A DNA stretch of 26,795 nucleotides from positions 1-26,795 of the forward strand of contig CACZPV010000079.1 of NCBI GenBank assembly GCA_902783065.1. Direction: 5' to 3'. The notes under the pieces were generated by a model that ran no database searches, was not told where the DNA came from, and was given only the letters and a program-made list of their open reading frames with translations. This DNA comes from an uncultured Ruminococcus sp. Its GTDB lineage: Bacteria > Bacillota > Clostridia > Oscillospirales > Acutalibacteraceae. Made by a program: the position numbers and the translations under genes. This document shows, piece by piece, positions 24,759 to 26,795 of this stretch (position 1 is its first letter; each line of letters opens with the position of its first letter).

Positions 24759-26456
24759 ATGGAAGAATTATATAAATGTAAGAAATGCGGTCATGAATTT
24801 GATATTGAGGAAGTTTATTGCCCTATGTGCAAGGAAGAAGCCATAGGGGAGGTAAAGTTTACTTCTCCTCTCAAACAAAAGGAGGAAGGATCCAAAAGAC
24901 TTCATATAATCCTGATTATCTGTGCTGGTATATTATTGACGGCAGTTATCCTGGGCGTGTTTCTGATGAAACCGTATGCGGAGGGAGAAAACACGGATCA
25001 CAGCAGCGAGAACATCAAGGTACAAACGGAAGTTCCAAATTTTATCGGTAATACTGAACAGCGTGCAAATGAAAAAGCCAGTATGGCAGGTTTACGACTT
25101 GATATTGAATATGAAGCAAATGATAAATATGACGAAGGTCAGGTGTTCTATCAGGAAGTTGAAGAAATGACAAAGGTTGACAGGGATTCTCATATTAAGG
25201 TTAAAATTGCAACGAGTAATCCGGTTAATAATGTTGTACATGACGATAAAGTTATTATGCCGTCATTGACAGGACTTACCATGGAGCAGGCAGGAAAAGA
25301 ACTGGATGTCAGAAAATTGAAATATGAGGTCGTATATCTCGGCAGTGATGAAGTTGATGAAGGTTATGTAATATCACAAACTATTGAACCAGGTAGCATG
25401 ATTGATCCTGATACAGATATCTATCTGTCTGTTTGTAAAAAGACAGAAAGAGTTCTTGAAAAAATTACTATGGAAAAGCTTCCTGAAAGAATTACTTATT
25501 TTGTGGATGAAAATCGGATTGATTTTAACGGACTGCAGATCAGAGCTTTCTATACGGATGGTTCACAGGATCTTGTTACTGCTGATTCTTTGGGAGAAGT
25601 ATCTGAAACAGAGATTATAAATAATTATTCTGTGATGGGTTCTCCCGATCTGATTACGGTAGACAATCTGAATCATATTGTTGGAACGCAGACGCTGACG
25701 GTTTATTACAGAAACAAAACGACAACATTTGATGTTAATATTGTTGAGGATACAAAGGAAGAAAATGTGACGCTTGCCTCTATAAAAATTACCAAGCCGG
25801 CATCGGTGACAGAATATTCTCTCATGCTGGAGCCGGATGAACCTGCTGTGGATAAATATTGTAATACCAATCTCAAGGGACTGGAGGTAACCGCTTATTT
25901 TAGTGACGGTACCGAAAGAATACTTTCACCCTATGTAATGCAAGATGCACAGAAAAATCATGGTATCGATTATACATGGCAGACAGATGCTGGCTGTTCG
26001 GTCAGCAACATAAATATATACCGTGAAGGTAAACAAACAGTAGAAATTAACTACTATGGGAAAAAAACATCTTATGAAATTGTTGTTCTTAAAAACAGCA
26101 GCAATATCTGTTTGTCGGATCAATTTCCTGGTGGAGTTGAGGTCAGTCTGGATTATGACGGAATACTTGAAGTCAGTGGAACCGGAATTATTACAGATGG
26201 CTTCTGGAACGGTTATATCAACTCTGTCAAAAAAATTGTGATCAACAAAGGTATTACAGGAATCGAGAATACAGCTTTCAACAGATGCTGCAAAGCCGTA
26301 AGTATCACAATACCGGAGAGTGTGGAAAATATACAGGAATATTCTTTTAAGAATTGGACTTTCTCACAAAAAATATTTGTTCTGGGGAAGGATACGGTAC
26401 CTGAGAAATGGATCAATTTCTACAATACCTCTGCAAACATCATCTGGAACCCATAA
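24759..26456 (+). CDS. Zinc-ribbon membrane protein with PASTA, Ig-like and LRR domains
   Basis: A 565-aa single-pass protein. A cytoplasmic zinc ribbon (Cys7, Cys10, Cys21, Cys24) is followed by a transmembrane helix at about 49-70. Outside come two PASTA-like repeats (about 90-150, opening VPNFIGNT, and 163-228, opening MPSLTGLT). Two Ig-like beta domains follow (ITYFVDENRIDFNGLQIRAF; LKGLEVTAYFSDGTERILS), then a short BspA-type leucine-rich segment (NKGITGIENTAFNRC, ITIPESVENIQEYSFKNW). PASTA repeats bind muropeptides or lipid II in the known kinases PknB/PrkC; here no kinase domain is attached. It could sense the cell wall and signal through its zinc ribbon to the other proteins of the locus (inference). 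Confidence 0.82.
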   Translation: MEELYKCKKCGHEFDIEEVYCPMCKEEAIGEVKFTSPLKQKEEGSKRLHIILIICAGILLTAVILGVFLMKPYAEGENTDHSSENIKVQTEVPNFIGNTEQRANEKASMAGLRLDIEYEANDKYDEGQVFYQEVEEMTKVDRDSHIKVKIATSNPVNNVVHDDKVIMPSLTGLTMEQAGKELDVRKLKYEVVYLGSDEVDEGYVISQTIEPGSMIDPDTDIYLSVCKKTERVLEKITMEKLPERITYFVDENRIDFNGLQIRAFYTDGSQDLVTADSLGEVSETEIINNYSVMGSPDLITVDNLNHIVGTQTLTVYYRNKTTTFDVNIVEDTKEENVTLASIKITKPASVTEYSLMLEPDEPAVDKYCNTNLKGLEVTAYFSDGTERILSPYVMQDAQKNHGIDYTWQTDAGCSVSNINIYREGKQTVEINYYGKKTSYEIVVLKNSSNICLSDQFPGGVEVSLDYDGILEVSGTGIITDGFWNGYINSVKKIVINKGITGIENTAFNRCCKAVSITIPESVENIQEYSFKNWTFSQKIFVLGKDTVPEKWINFYNTSANIIWNP

Positions 26457-26530
26457 TGGAACTTTTTGACATTTACTTAAAATAGCATAAAAATTGTTGA
26501 GAACTGTAAATTTCTTTTCAAAATATAAAA

Positions 26531-26563
26531 AAGTCGGTGAATAAAAATTCATCGGCTTTTTTT
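26531..26563 (+). terminator. Rho-independent terminator closing the accessory locus
   Basis: AAGTCGGTGAAT (26531-26542) pairs with ATTCATCGGCTT (26547-26558), including two G-T pairs, around AAAA. A T-tract follows at 26557-26563, and an A-run on the left lets it work on both strands. Confidence 0.9.
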
Positions 26564-26665
26564 AGTTATAATATAGAAAAATAAATGGAAACCCAGTTGA
26601 AGTCCTGCCGTAAATAGCATTTTGAAGTTCAAAAGAAACCGAAAATGGCTCTGCGACTATATATA

Positions 26666-26730
26666 ATACTAATATCTGATAAAAATAGACTGCAAATACA
26701 ATCAAGCCTGCTTTTTATCAGAATTAGTAT
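26666..26730. repeat. 19-bp inverted repeat, likely terminator for the minus-strand gene
   Basis: ATACTAAT-a-TCTGATAAAAA (26666-26685) pairs with TTTTTATCAGAATTAGTAT (26712-26730), one bulged base and a 26-base loop. It abuts the stop codon of the partial minus-strand frame. It could also be the end of a small mobile element; nothing else supports that. Confidence 0.6.
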
Positions 26731-26795
26731 CAACATTTGTTTTCTGACAGGAAATCCTCTATTACGTCGTAAAGATGTTCCGGACATAGTTTTTC
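26730..26795 (-). CDS. Possible 3' end of a minus-strand gene
   Basis: Reading leftward from the window edge, 21 codons are open and end in TGA (complement of 26730-26732): EKLCPEHLYDVIEDFLSENK then Cys. The composition is protein-like, and the stop meets a strong inverted repeat, as expected at a gene end. It is too short to assign a family. Convergent orientation would agree with the two-way terminator at 26531-26563. Confidence 0.4.
   Translation of the reverse strand, partial: EKLCPEHLYDVIEDFLSENKC

Noticed and set aside
26567..26572. TATAAT just after the final terminator
   Set aside because: No usable -35 at the right distance (the region is inside the terminator stem) and no + strand gene follows in the window.

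Overview
The window looks like chromosomal DNA of an AT-rich Gram-positive anaerobe. The best guess is a Ruminococcus-like member of the Clostridia (Oscillospiraceae). This rests on the housekeeping content, strong AGGAGG-type ribosome sites, TTGACA/TATAAT-like promoters, a YwlE-type phosphatase, and zinc-ribbon, PASTA and BspA-like LRR proteins. The genus is inferred, not proven. Every complete gene lies on the + strand. No tRNA, rRNA, CRISPR array or transposase was seen.

Left half (1-11690), mostly housekeeping: the 3' part of polA, a low-molecular-weight phosphatase of protein-arginine-phosphatase type, rimI, tsaD, pth, mfd, a membrane-anchored TPR protein with its own promoter and structured leader, and galE closed by a rho-independent terminator.

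Spacer (11628-12083): the galE terminator, then a roughly 220-bp segment bounded by inverted copies of a 19-bp motif (a possible miniature inverted-repeat element), then a strong promoter.

Right half (11951-26563), one accessory locus with three promoters. Block 1 encodes a zinc-ribbon pseudokinase with an RCC1-like N-terminus, a protein of unknown function, an Hsp70/actin-fold ATPase, a long coiled-coil protein and a small zinc-ribbon protein. Block 2 has its own promoter and encodes two short-spaced helical proteins whose N-termini look like ESCRT-III membrane anchors, a Vps4-like AAA ATPase and a second, degenerate AAA-like protein. Block 3 has its own promoter and encodes a zinc-ribbon, single-pass membrane protein with PASTA, Ig-like and LRR domains.

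The main discovery candidate is block 2. The 270-aa protein at 21391-22203 has the charge layout and core motif of CHMP1/CHMP2-type ESCRT-III, with a MIM1-like tail. The neighbouring AAA protein has Vps4-type pore loop, Walker, sensor and C-terminal helix sequences behind a three-helix N-terminus that could be an MIT domain. The larger filament-like partner carries nearly the same docking-like motif (YEEYLR against FDDYLR). Together these suggest a bacterial ESCRT-III/Vps4-like membrane-remodelling machine. The pseudokinase, Hsp70-like and PASTA proteins may serve as its regulatory, chaperone and cell-wall-sensing parts. This assignment comes from reading motifs by eye and remembered family sequences; no search was run.
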